Shown here piece after piece: positions 9,701 to 22,976 of a DNA stretch of 64,000 nucleotides (position 1 is its first letter; every line of letters begins with the position of its first letter). Under the pieces are notes generated by a model. The model searched no databases, had not been told where the DNA came from, and saw only the letters and a program-made list of their open reading frames with translations. This DNA is from Amblyornis subalaris (lineage: Eukaryota; Chordata; Aves; Passeriformes; Ptilonorhynchidae), in assembly GCA_018881555.1 (NCBI GenBank), contig JACAXG010000164.1, forward strand, positions 1,115,747 to 1,179,746, in the 5' to 3' direction. A program made the position numbers and the translations under genes.

Positions 9701-12700
9701 GGTCTTCAGAATGTCAAAACGATACCCCACACTTTACCCCACAAATCTTTTTTACTTGCAAAAAATTTTGCACTTTTTCAAGAAATCCCTTGTGTGTCAA
9801 AGTTCTTCTCCCCTCTAAGTACTAACGTCTGACCATTCAAAAATGCAGTTACTATAAGTAATGACACTGTATTATTTAGAGAGAAGGATATTTGATAAAT
9901 AAAAACAGTTCTCTTCTGTGAACACCACTTTGAAGAAGCTTGACTTGCAATTTGAATTCAGGAGTCTTGGGAAGCACACTTTTTAATACTCACTCGCAAT
10001 TAGGAAAAAAATAAAATTGTTTTCCTGAAAACTATAGAGAATAGATATATAGAACAGGATGAATACTAATGTAATGGTACTCCAGAAGACCAACTTGGGA
10101 GTTAGACAAGCTATGAAATGTTTTAAATGCAACCACAACAAGAGAAGCAAACTTATTTAAAGGAAAACAACAAGAAGGTATAAATATAATAGAAATATTG
10201 CATTATTAGAAGACATATAATTTTGACAAGTTGCCATTTCACTTGCCAAAATTTACATCATTAGCTACTTCACAACTACCTGCATGCCTGGTGTCACTGC
10301 CTTGCAAACAGAAGGAGGGTAAACACATTCTGCAGAGTCACAGCATAGTCAACCACGTGTCGACAAACAGCAGCTCTCACATGTGGCAACATAAACCTTG
10401 CATCATGTCAGAGAAACTGTTTGTGTTGACATAATCAAAACCATTTATCTTTAATTCCCAGTGTTCCTGCTAGGATAGCCTGAAAATATTTTGGCTAAAG
10501 CATTAATTCCCTTGAATTTTTAATGTTTACGGTGTATTTTGTACATGACTAAACAAGACTGGAGTGATGAATTTTGCTGTCTAATAGAGGTGGTTTACCT
10601 CAGCAAATAATTTCTCACATTAATAAGCTTCCTTACAGGAGCTAAGTGACCTTGTATAAACATATTTGCTCCTTCAATCAAAAATTAAAACATGTAACAT
10701 GATTTGACAATCCATCATTTTCCTTCCTACAAAATAAAAGAAGGTGCAAATCCCAAAAGTCTTACATAAATTATGCATGCTGTCTATACACTACAGAATC
10801 CTGAGAACACATGCATTTCTGTAGCTTCTAATTCGGCTCTTTACAGATAAGATGTTTCCCCCTGGGAAGCAGTTAAAAATAAGACAGACAGTTGTCCCCA
10901 CGCCAACATGACCCCAACCCACCACGAAATCCAAAATAAATGCAAAAGGATGGCATCATTTTATGAAATAGAAGAGCTTTTTAAAACGTTTCCTTGGAAG
11001 TAAAGGAATTGGGTCACATTGCATTTAGTAAAGATGCACCTCAAGGGCCTTCAACTGTAGGAAAGTCACTGTTATAATACAAAGTCTTATGATAAAGCTG
11101 GCACTCAGGATGCATGAACAAGAAATGTGATCGTTTTGAGAGCTTGATATCTTCAAGAGTTTGAACCTAATCTCAAATATTAATTTGCAATGCATACACT
11201 TCAATAAGAGAGCAAGAACAAAGTATCAAATGTTGTCCTACAATCTAAAGACTACTTAACAATATGTCAGAACTGCTTTGTAAAAGCCCTATTCATGGCT
11301 GCTCAGAACATTAAACCAAGCCAAATATTTAAAGCTAGTGAGCAGAAAATTTGGTTTCCAAGACCAAATAAAGCATTTAAAATAAAGGACCATACACAGC
11401 ACAAAGCAAGTTAGGTCATATTAATTTCAGTCAATACTAGCCGGATCATGTAGTACAAGCAAAAAAAAAGAGGAGACATCATTTATTTTTTATGAACACA
11501 GGTAAAAAGAAAACCATTGGAAAACTGTTCCAAAAGATGACTTAAGTTGAATAATGTATTGAAAAGGAAAAAAAAAATAAACAACAAAACAGAAACCTGT
11601 GATTTGAACAGATTTTTATATTACTGAGATCAAATCACTACTCTTGATCTTTACTAATGTTCCTATCACAAGTTTGCTTCTGTATGTAAGAGAACACAAT
11701 CGTAGTAACTTTCAATTTCAAGAAATCAAACCCGTAATTTGAAATCTAGCATTTTATTCATGATGTTTACTGAAATACATGTTTGTAAACAATCAAGTCC
11801 TTCTGGTTTAACTCATTCTCAGAATATCACCCATAGAGTTACGAACCTTGACCTATTCCTTTGGAAAAAAGCACACAACAGAACTCACTATGTGAAATGT
11901 GTGAAAGCAAACGTAAAATAATAACCTGGGTCAATAAGGCTTATTTATGGCTACTTGATAATCCATGTCCAAAAAATTTCAGAACAAGCATACAGAAAAG
12001 CTTTTTTTGTCATACCCCAGCTGTCAAGAAGCTTTAGAAGCAAACAAGCCAACCAAACACCACCNTTTCTTAATATGGTACAGATACGGAACATAATCCT
12101 CTACAAAACTACTTAAATACTAAATTTAGTATTCACTAATTCAATAGTGGATGCAAAAGTGTTTCATAAAAAGCTAAAAGAGGCAAAGGAGATGGATAAA
12201 CAAAGATATGATTTACAGACAGATTTGTATGAAGATTTTAGTAAAACTGAAAATCTTTGAAAAAATGCTAAACTTTGGCTAACCACAGAAACAGGTTTTA
12301 GCCCAGCATCTGACCAAAAGCAGACAACGGCACTGAATGCATAATTGTCTTCTATTTTGTAGTTGGAATTTCATAATGTGACAATCGTCCAAAGAATGGA
12401 TGAGATTCANTTTCCTTACAAAGATAGCTAATGCCCCAGAGACTCCCTCACACAACAGGTTATGACGCATGGGGTAGACAGAACATAGGTCAACTGCACA
12501 GTTCAAGAAGAGCAGCATAACCAGTGTGTCTGAATTCCACACAAAGTATCCACATTTTTATTTCTTATTTGCCTGATAAAATCATTAGCTAAGAGAATTG
12601 TTTCCAGAAATGTAAAATTGCACACACTTTTGACTTCACCATTATGCACCAGCCTTTCTTTTCTACCTGTTCAGCTAATTTAATAGCGCTTTCAAATTAT

Positions 12701-13790
12701 GTCAGTGTAACAATTTTGTTCATGTTCAGTTTGATCTTAGAGTTAATAGGTTCATCCTACCCATCGTCAGACAACTAACTATGATATCTACATTAACTCA
12801 GTTTTTGTTCTAGATTCTTGGCATAATTATCCACCTAATATCTGAACCACTTTCTGTGATTACCTCTGTTTTTCCTTTAATTATACATGAAGTTCTAAGT
12901 TTAGCACTTCAGCTGGCTGCTTAGAGGGACACACACATCAGTTCGCAGGTGTGGCAAAATGCAACAGATATGTAACAAACTTTCTCTCCACCCTCACGCT
13001 CCTCTTATATCAGATAAACAGAGGGTGGGGTGGCTAATGACAAAAATTACTTGGTGATTTAGGATGGAAACAGTTGAATTGCAAGCATGTCTCTNTGCAG
13101 TACATCTGGAGTCAACTGACTGGAATGGGATGGAGACAGTGGCAGCCAGAGCACAAAGGAAACCTCCTGCAGGACGAAGACTTTAGGCCTGAAGTCTCTT
13201 ATTAAAAATAATTTTTTTATTCTGCAAAGCAGCACAGTTCTCAACCTTGACTCTATACCAAATTTAATATCAGAGCAATTCATTGCCATATTGCAATAGT
13301 TTTCTCAAGTCATTCCAAAAATATGAAGAGACCTGGTGCTAGAGAACCTCTGGAGATTACCCAGTTTCGATTACACAAAAAGCAAATTTAGGACCTTCTC
13401 CCTAAAACCCAGCAATGTCTCCTANTCAATACAGGCATGTGGATATAAGATCAATACTAACCCTGCACTACACTCTGTTAAGGCTTCAGGGCTTTCTATG
13501 TGTATCGAAAAAGTAGATGGACCATCATACAGAGNACTCTCCCCATCTTTTGCACTACAGCAAAATCACAAACCCTTGTCTTAGGACCAGAAGTTTTTGC
13601 TCCTGCTCTGTGCCTTCCCTGGTGCCCATGGGAACAGCCAGAAAGTACACTCATTGTAACTTTCAATAGAAAAAAAATTGCATTTAATTCTGAGGGCTCA
13701 GTCCAATTCTGAGAGTTCATAAAATAAGCTGACTAGTAGAATATTGTCTAGACTTTTCTCTCAATTTATATCAATTTTATACAATTTGAT
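9701..13790. other. Unique A+T-rich non-coding DNA
   Basis: No recognised gene or repeat family. The stretch at about 10230-10700 is slightly less A+T-rich and lacks simple sequence, but nothing identifies it. Open frames of 60-87 codons (10231-10434 and 11739-11921 plus; 12279-12542 and 13059-13289 minus) have no recognisable domains and no conserved context. Several cross an N. Confidence 0.5.
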
Positions 13791-16700
13791 TAGAATTTAT
13801 TTAATTTATTTAATTAAATATCTATTAGGTGAGTCACTGATTTCCTAAAATGCAAGGTTATTAATTTGNATAATTTACAGAAAGCTCTCTGTTCCTGAAG
13901 ACAAACTAAAAAATACAGTTCAAATTAAAAGCAAGCAAACAAACAAAAGACCAAGGAAACGGGGAAAATGCTGGGAACTCAGAAGGGAGCTAGAAATATT
14001 GTGAAAGCAGAAGTGGTAATGAAGCAGAGAAGACTGGAGAGAAGTTGACATTACTGGAGGGCTCTCCCAGACAACAATCAAATGTGCATTTACTGCAGTG
14101 GAAGAAGAAAGGCAGATTAGGTTTAAAGATGGAATTTCAAAACAAACCAGGCTTCATGCTTTCTAGCCTTTCAGGGAATATATTTTTCTATAAAATTCTC
14201 TCTTTTTAATGCAAACACTTCAGACCCCCAAGAAATTCTCCTCATGCACCCACACTGTGTTTTCTGGCTTGAATAAGTTTGTTAGTAGATAAACACTGCC
14301 ACTGCCTCATGCTTGAAAAGTTTTGAATGTAATTGACTGTCAATGATATGATGATTTATAATGCAATCTGCTGCTACTTCTGCTGCTGCAGATAACTCTA
14401 ATTTGCCTCTATTGTATTAGATATGATGAACTTGACAATCATTTTCAATTTTCCTATTTGGCTTTCATTCAGGTTGATGTGGCCAGTAACAGTGAATTTT
14501 CATTGTTCTCCCCCTAAAGCAATAAAGGAACAGGAGCTTGTTTTATACGAAGCAGTTGGCTCTTTCCAAAAGACTCATTTATTGTGTAATGAAGCTTCTG
14601 CCAAGCAAAACATTTAGCAAAAGTGGGGACCGAAACTTTTGGTTTAAATATTTCTGTTTTACTGAATCATATACTGGCCAAGTTGTACTACATGAAAAAG
14701 ATAGGTGACAGGGAGAAAAGAGCCTACAGACATGATGGACAATACCAGCTGATTGAGATTACACAGTTCCTTAATTCTGATCACACTGAGACCTGGAGGC
14801 TTTGGCTTCTCTTGGTAAGACAGGGGAAAGAGATCNAGATGTTCATGGTTTCTGGTTTTGGGGAAAATATTAAGGAATGGAAAGGAAAAGTGATAGAAAA
14901 GACCTCAGTGAATACAAAAGTAAGTTTAAAGAAATGCTTTCCAGACAAGCAAGTACCATTTGACAACTTTTAAATTTACAGCCCCACTATCTTATAAGGC
15001 AACTACTCAGGAAGGTAAAATGTTTGTTTACTACTAGCCACAGAGATAAGCAAATCAGTTTTAAAGTGATACACATTAGACTATGAAAAACAGCCTTTGT
15101 GGCTTTGAATAATGCATCTTCCAAAGTCTCATCTATATTTTCTCTCCATATAAAAAAAAGATAATCACACCTGCATTTGTTCTAGCTTGCTTTGGTGTGC
15201 ACAGACAAAATGTAAAATGTAAAAATGACATATTTCCAGTCCACAGAACAGTTTCTATTTACAGAGTTTCATCTGTTTCCTCATCTAGCAATGTTTTCAT
15301 AGTAGTTGCAATGGAGTTGTAATGTCACTCCAGCTGCCACTCGGAAGACTGAGATGGGTCCTATTCTGCCTCATCCATCACCAAAAAGGACTGGGATCTA
15401 AGCTTCAGTATGTAAACTCCATTCTGTGGGTAAGATATGAGAAAAAGATTTAAGATCTCAAGTTCAGTTTGAACAGCTGGCAGTTGGAAAAATTATTTTT
15501 AGACTTGCAAGCTAAACACATTTAATACAGAAACCATTGAAAAAGAAGAAATAGGAACTCCATGCTGTCACTTTCACAAAGTTACCTTTTTGATTGTAAC
15601 TGCATTTCAAAAATTACATGATTTACAGTATCATGCTTCCTGTATATGAGAATTAATCCCATTATCATTCATCCACAATAAACTATACTACTGTAGAAGT
15701 TAATTTAGTTTCAATTAATATGAAGANACTTTTTATAAATAAAATTTGCAGATGCTTAAGCCCAGTTTAGGGGAACATTGACTGGTTTTCACTTGTTCTT
15801 ACAATATAAAATATCACCACAAACAAATAAAGAATGATGTTGTGAAATATGTGGANTGCACAAATACAAAGGTTGAGAGTAATGGCTATTGCTTGCTTGA
15901 CACCTGTTACGGTAATTCAGGACTGGAAAGCATAAAGTGATTACTTTTCCCTTGCAAAAATATTGTGAGGATGTATACCTAGACCTTAAGCATACACTTT
16001 AAACATTTTACTTCTTTGGAAACAAGAAGCATTTTTCAGAGTCCAATGACCCAAAATTGTTTTCTGAAAGGCTTAAGAAATAATTTTTGAACAATTTGTT
16101 CATAAAAGCTTCTAGAAGAAACAAAAGATTTAGCCACTTGATTAATTCAGAGGGAAAAATCAAGAAATCCTAAAAAATGTCTTCAATAGAGAGAATTTTT
16201 ATTGTGTAATTAATATGTAATCATCTATCAATGAAGCAAGCTGCATCACTTCACCTTTAATAGCTGGAGTTACTGAAGAAGAGATTTTGGTTGGAGACAA
16301 ATGTGAAACTGATTACAGATTCTAACAGGGAATCAGCTACAACAGTGAAGGTAATATTATGATGTGGAAAAACGCCTGCAGTTACATTCAGATAGGGCAT
16401 GAGGCAACAATTTAACAAGATAAAATCTTCTGAATGTGCCCTGCCTTTCAGATAGAATTTTACTTTAACTGTCTAAGTAGAATTTTGAAGATGCTCTGCT
16501 NCTTCTGCTTCATTCACACAGAGCAACATTTATGGACAGAAACTCAGCAGTAATCTGTGGCTGCACACCACGAAACACTACATGGATTGCATTTCTCTAC
16601 ACCACATAAAGTGTGGGCTGTGAGTATATATGCACAACATTTTCTCTGTCTTGAANCTCAAAGATCAGCTTAAACCCAAAACTATCCATTTACTTCAACA

Positions 16701-19700
16701 GCCCTCAGAGACCAACGAGCAAGAATCACAACTACATGTAGAGAACCACAGCTCATGTGTGCAGGCATAAGCTTTACTCTTTTTTTTCCCAATGAAATAA
16801 AAAGATCTTTCATTCAGTGCAAAAGCAAGCAAAATTTGTTGTTTAGCAAGAATCTTATGTAGAATAACTTGTTTGTGTCAGTATACACTGCTTCAGAATT
16901 TAAAAGCCTTTCAGTCCCTGAAAGCAGAAGCAAAACAAAAGAGAACATTTGACTGAGAACAAACGTGTAAAATTANAATGTAGCAACAGTGCAGCAACAT
17001 AGCAAAAGCTACACGTTCATNCAAGCATGATGTCATATATGTATTTGCTATTATCTTTAGAAGTTTTCAGATGATACCTCACTCATACTCATGTTATTAA
17101 AGTTGGAGTAAAACCTCCTGAGAGACAGGATGGTTATGGTTGACATACTAAATTGTAATTCATCCCCTTCTGTCCACTGTGTTATTTGTAGAGAGAGGAA
17201 GGAAAAATAAAGACAAGCTTTTTTTGGTGGCTTGTTTAATCTGCTAAAACCTATTTGAGGTAATCCCTGCTCCACAGTGGCTCCCAGTGGGAGATGTAAG
17301 CTGGCAGCAATACAAGTATTCCCCAAAAAAGCTGCAACTGAGACATCTTCTTTAAAATATACTCTAAGAACAGGGAGCTCAGCTTTTTTATAAGGAAAAT
17401 AAAAAAAAGAAAANAGAAAAGTATTTTTCTACAAGCAGTTGCCAGTATGGTACCTCAAGTTAATAACAGAAAATGAGAAATCCCCGGTGCCTTTATGTGA
17501 TAACATTTAAATCGTAAGTTGTTGAAAAAATTGTTGAAAAATGAACCTCACATACATGAGCTGAGAACGTGGTCTGTCTCTTGAGCTGGCCTTTGGGGTT
17601 TCAATCTNGTAACAATCTTAGCTATATAACTAAGATTTCTGCTTTCTGTACTCTAAGCAACAGATTAAGTTTTTAGGAGGTCTGCATATCTTCAGGACAG
17701 TTACATATCCCATGTTTTATTTTCCCAATGAGATCATGACAACAAGATTTATGAATATAAATTTTCAGGCAGAAAAAGGTATGCACTCTTTAAACCTGAA
17801 ACCCTTTAAAATCTGGTGTCTCTATCAACTGCCCTATCAAACAAATAAAACAAAAAATGCACACAAAACAGTGTCTGAACATGTCGCATTGTATACAGCT
17901 GCTCTGAACTGCAGTAAGCACTACCTGAATTTTTCAATGTGTACAGAGTTCAAAAAATAAAGTCATTATTAGAGCCTTTATAAACACATAAAAGCAATCC
18001 AGTGATGAAGAACTTCCTAGCATTTTACAGTGCAGCTTTGCTACTGAAGCAGCACCATGTAGTTAAAGAATTGAGATTCTTCAGAGGTGCTTTCATACGC
18101 ACACTTTGATGACAACATCATAAATGTATTGTAATTTAAAAACAAACAAAAAGAAGAAACAAACAAAAAAAAAATCCTCACTGTTTTTCCTTGGTTGTTA
18201 TCCCTTCGTTCTTCCCTTCATTGCTACAGAACACAAAGACCAGCATTTCCAGACCTGACACTTAACGACTCAGCTCCTGAATCCACGTGTGGTATATTTA
18301 ACTGCAATTTTTATTCAATTCACTGTGGGTGCAGACACTTAGCTTTACACACCAGATCTGAAAGCACTGGTTCTAGTTCAGACAAAATTGTATCACTGGG
18401 TGGGAAAGCATAATATCAGAACTGNTGAAAGACTGTGTTCTTTTTAGATTGTAGTACGTAGCAGAAATAGAAGAAATATTCAAAAGGCANTGAAAGAGAG
18501 GTGGTATGGTGTGGTTTTTTTTGAGAAACAGAACTGTAAGATTAAAAGAGAAAAAAGGAATTTAGCTGTCATGCAAAGAGCTGGACTGCCTGCATTAGAG
18601 ACAGTTTTCATTTATAGAGAGAACTGCAAGCAGCAGAGAACACTAGCCTGCTTATTGTCAGTGAATAGCACAATTTTCCTTAAAAAGTACCCCTGAAAAT
18701 GAAAGTTAATATAGCTGAACTAATAACTGAACTAATTTTTCCAATCTCCATTCAGGTGAGAGAGAAATACAATGTNTAGGGGACTCCAAATCTAAATCTT
18801 CAGTCTCAGACATTGTGGAGGTTTCTTATCTAATTTAAATATTTGCTGTCATGTTGTTGTTGAACATTTTATTAAGAATAAACAGCAATAAATGTATTTC
18901 CTGATCTATACCTCTGAAGGGTGTTCATAGTGTTCCNGTTCACAAACATCAAATACTTTCTTAAACAGAAGTGGCAGTGGCATTTGCCAAAGCATCTATT
19001 TTGCCAAAATGGCATTTAACCAAAACCAAGTTTCTCCTGTTTCTAAGCCTTGTGTTCTACTGCACTTCAGCTCCATATTGGCAGCCCTGTCGTGCAAACC
19101 ACCTGGAGCCAGGGGATCACCTGGCTTCTGGTTTTCTTGATACAGAGACAAAAGTCTCGATGGTGATGGAAAATTTGTGTCTGCATGCATTTAATCATTC
19201 CTTAGGGGCCTGATTTACCAAATTATCATACAAATTAGCATGCAGTCAGGGTGTACATCCACCTTTCTTTTCTCTAGGAAGAAAGGGATTAGAAATAGGG
19301 AGAGCCTGGAATACGAAGGTCTTGTGTTAGTTGGAGCATCAGAATAAGAACAGTCGATACGTGCCTCCAGCCCTGGGGCTTTGGGTAGCTAAAGCCTCAG
19401 GCTCATTTCCAGTTCCTGACCTTGATCTGTGGTTTCTGAGCCCAGTTTTCTAATACAGTGCAAGCATGTAAATTTAAAACAAAATAGATTTAAGACAAAA
19501 CAAAATGTTTTCTTAAGTGTCCGGTATTAAGAGCTATTTTCAGCACTGTTTGCTTTTGTTTCATTTTTCCGTCTATGCAAAATACTCCTCTGCTTTTCTT
19601 GTTTAGCAATTTGAATTTCAAAATAGTAACCTAAAAGAAAATGCTCTAGATCAAAACCTTTAAACTTTCCAATGGCTCTGAACTTCATAAATTACATCAG

Positions 19701-22480
19701 AAAGGAAAGGAGAAAAAAAAAATCTCTTTTGCAGTCACAGGCTTAAGCGTTGAATGCTGTTCTGGTAAACAGAATATGCAGGTGGGATAATGCTTTTTAA
19801 TACCAGTAAACATAGTACTGGTTAAACAGAGATAACAGCACTGTCAAAAAAAATCTCAGAAGTTAATGCATGATAGCAATGTACTTGTACAAAAGGGTGT
19901 GTACTGTTATGCAGGGAATAACAGCAAAGTAAATAGAGGGAATGGTTCAGGTGCCTATCCACGAGGGCGAGTTGAATGCTGGACAGGGAAGGACTGCTGA
20001 GGTGCAGTTTTCACCCTCCACCTAACTGCTGCTTGCCACTGAAAAAGCTAATCCTAGTCCTCTTCATTCCTCAGCACTCCTGCAGCTAGGAGATAGTTGG
20101 TTCTTACCGATTAGTGGAAAATAACTTCTTTTCTTTTCCTTTTAAGGGATACAAGATAAGAAACAGTAAGTACAAGGACATCCTTGGAGCCCTTGTTGGC
20201 AGCAGCCTGTAATTACATCAGATTAGGTATAATGTGATACCATGCCCAAGGCCCTCTGAAGTCTTAGCACTGCCCATTACATTTTGGTAGACAGAGAAGA
20301 GGAGAAGGGAAAGCTCAGCTCTACAAGAATTGCTGAACTACATATCTAGATGATGGAATTGGAGATTATGGGAGCCATTTCATAAACAATACAGTCAATG
20401 CACCAGAAACCCCCTTGTCAAGCCTATCATTAGCAGCCTCCTAAAGCAAATTGACACTTTAGCAACCTAAAGTTTGTTTAATCCCCAAATTTCCTAGTGT
20501 GAGGATTCATGTATTCCCTGGAATGCTGCTGTGAATAAACATGAATTAACTGTATTTCTTCTACCAACCAGTCACTGCTCTCTGTGCTGCAATAAAAGTG
20601 AGGTTTCAAAATCNTTACCATGAATTCTTCCTTCCCACTGTTTAGCCTCAGGTTGCCTCTACCATTCTGACTTTGAAGACTCAGAGATCGCTCTAATATC
20701 TCTGTTTACTGGCCCAGGCAATTACTGGTTGTACCTGACCACAGACAGCTTTAGTCAGAAGCTACGAGTACAAATACACCAGACTTAGCTCTCCTGCTTA
20801 AAGCTCTAGTNTGATCACAGACGATACCTGAGAATTTGTCCAGCACACTGATAGTAACAGAGAAAGACAGGTGAATAAAGCAACTTTTTCTCTGATGCCT
20901 CCAGAAACTTTCTGGGTGTTAACCAGCAGCTGTCATAGCTACAGAGATTANGACAGGTGAAGACGGGCATTGGTACTTGCGTTAATAACATCTACATTTA
21001 TTCTCTGGATGAAACGGTAAACCATACTCTGGACTCCTCTCTTCCAAACACCATTAAAGAAAATGGCAGTGGGAAAGAATTTAATGCATATAATGTCTCA
21101 TTCTCACTGAAGTTTGTCTCTTATTTCTTCCTTATTTTACTCCAATACACTGGCAGATCTTTCAAGAACTTAGCATCTAGCAGTCTGTGAAATTGACAAT
21201 AGTGAAAGGTTGAGGATGGAGGTGTGGGGGGAGACCGTGAGAATGACAGTAGATGGGGTGAAGAGAAAGGAAAAAGAAATACTCTTGCATAATACTTAAA
21301 AGAACTTCCTCCCCCACTTTCGAGTAAAATTTAGTCTGCACATCAGTTTCTACACAGAGACTATAAATCCAAGTTATATAGCCACATACCAAATGCACCA
21401 AGGGAAGCCACTTCTCTTTTTTCCTTGATAAGGTGTCCCCTTCTGCCACTACAAGATGAGTAAATTACTCCACCTGTCTAACTGATCCCCAGTATTCAGC
21501 CTGACACTGACAATGGCAGTGCACCTGTTAGTGTGATGGACAAGTGATTGGCAGCATGGCATTTGCTGCTTTCTATAATAAGTTGGTTATTATACAAGGA
21601 TGTTGACAATCTAGAGATTGCAAATATTAAACTGTAACTAGGCACAGGTTTGAAAAAGAAAAAAAAAAGGAGGTTATAGGTGAAATGTGACCCTGAATAA
21701 ATTTTATGCCAAAGGCTTCTTTCATTTTGAAAAGAAAAATATCAAATTTTACGTATGGCACTTTTTCTTAGGATCAAATTATTCCATTTACATATAGCCA
21801 CCAAATGTCNGTTCTGAGTTTTCCCAGAAACTAAGCACAAGATTGCAAGTCACTGCCTTGATCAGCTTCTCAGGCATATTGCATCTATAAATGNAAAAAG
21901 TGTAAGCAACTACAGTCACAGTCCTTGTAAGAATACACCTTCTGCAGCCATAGTAAACTACCACTTCGATGTAACTCTTCCATTTTCTCCCCCATGGTCC
22001 TGCTATGTNTCTCCCTTCTGTACAAGCATCACTCTGGAACAAGTGTCACTGCACTGTCTGAGGACAGACAAAAGCTTCAGCTTTTATTAGCAGCTGGAAG
22101 TCTGACTGGCCTTGGTATATAACAGAGGACACCAGTTTGTAGCTTATAAAACTAACCNGCACACCTTGGAAAACAGAATACAGATCCATTCTGGAATTTA
22201 AAAACCGGTAAGAAAATTTCAGGCAAATGACTTTTTTATTTAAACCCAGCATCTTGTTTCCAGCCATTACCAATACCATGCAGAATAAACCCACTGCACC
22301 AATTAGGCACCTTTAAGACCAGCTCATCCGTGTCATATTTTCNTCCCAATTTTTAATAGTGAGGAATTACTTTAAATCTTTACATGCAAAATTTATCCCC
22401 AATATTATTCTTGCTAGCATTAGTTATCATAATGATTGATATCCTTGATCTTCACTTAAATGCGTACAATGTTAAGGAAA
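13791..22480. other. Unique A+T-rich non-coding DNA with TAAT-rich patches
   Basis: No exon or repeat family recognised. A 116-codon frame at 14623-14973 (plus) and overlapping minus frame 14781-14966 are mutually exclusive and show no domain. A patch at 16200-16260 has clustered homeodomain-like cores and a T-box-like TCACTTCACCTT. A/C/G-rich simple sequence lies at about 18137-18176. A 2-bp-spaced inverted repeat sits near 9750 and a perfect 8-bp stem with 5-nt loop at 21574-21594 (TATAATAA/TTATTATA). Single Ns are frequent in this part. Confidence 0.5.
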
Positions 22481-22887
22481 ACTTCTCAGTCAGACCAATC
22501 ACGGGACTCCCTGGCACTCACACTCCCGCCAGCCCAGACTGTCACTGCTGGGACCGAAGNGCCTTTGCAGCTCCAGTGACTCGATGGGTGCCTCTCTTGG
22601 CTCCCCACACGCCCCACTCATACAGTCAGACCAGGTTTCCTCACCGATTCATCCCCAGGTTTCCCACAGCAGAGTCTCAGATGTCTCGTTCCACAAAGCC
22701 ACTGATTCACGGCACAGTAACACAGAAACAGCCCGAGCTGGTGCCTCCGAGGAGCATCCCAACCAAGGAGCCCCTCGGGCTTTTAGCGCAGTCCAAGCGC
22801 GTGAAACTCTCGCTCTTCCTACCTATTCCTTGGCTCCTCCCGCGTCACTGAGTGTCCGGGCACCGGGCGGTACCACNTGTCCCTGTG

Positions 22888-22906
22888 CCCTTTGTTGTGC
22901 AAAGGG
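22888..22906 (+). repeat. Perfect 7-bp hairpin in the CpG-rich block
   Basis: CCCTTTG (22888-22894) and CAAAGGG (22900-22906) pair across the loop TTGTG. Confidence 0.85.
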
Positions 22907-22954
22907 TCGGCAGTTCACGGCCTCTTGCCTCGGGCTCCCACCCAGAGCTCAACC

Positions 22955-22976
22955 TGCAGCTCCCACTGTAGCTGCA
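22955..22976 (+). repeat. Perfect 7-bp hairpin in the CpG-rich block
   Basis: TGCAGCT (22955-22961) and AGCTGCA (22970-22976) pair across the loop CCCACTGT. Confidence 0.85.

Noticed and set aside
14623..14973. 116-codon plus-strand open frame
   Set aside because: Overlaps a minus-strand frame, contains an N, no recognisable family.
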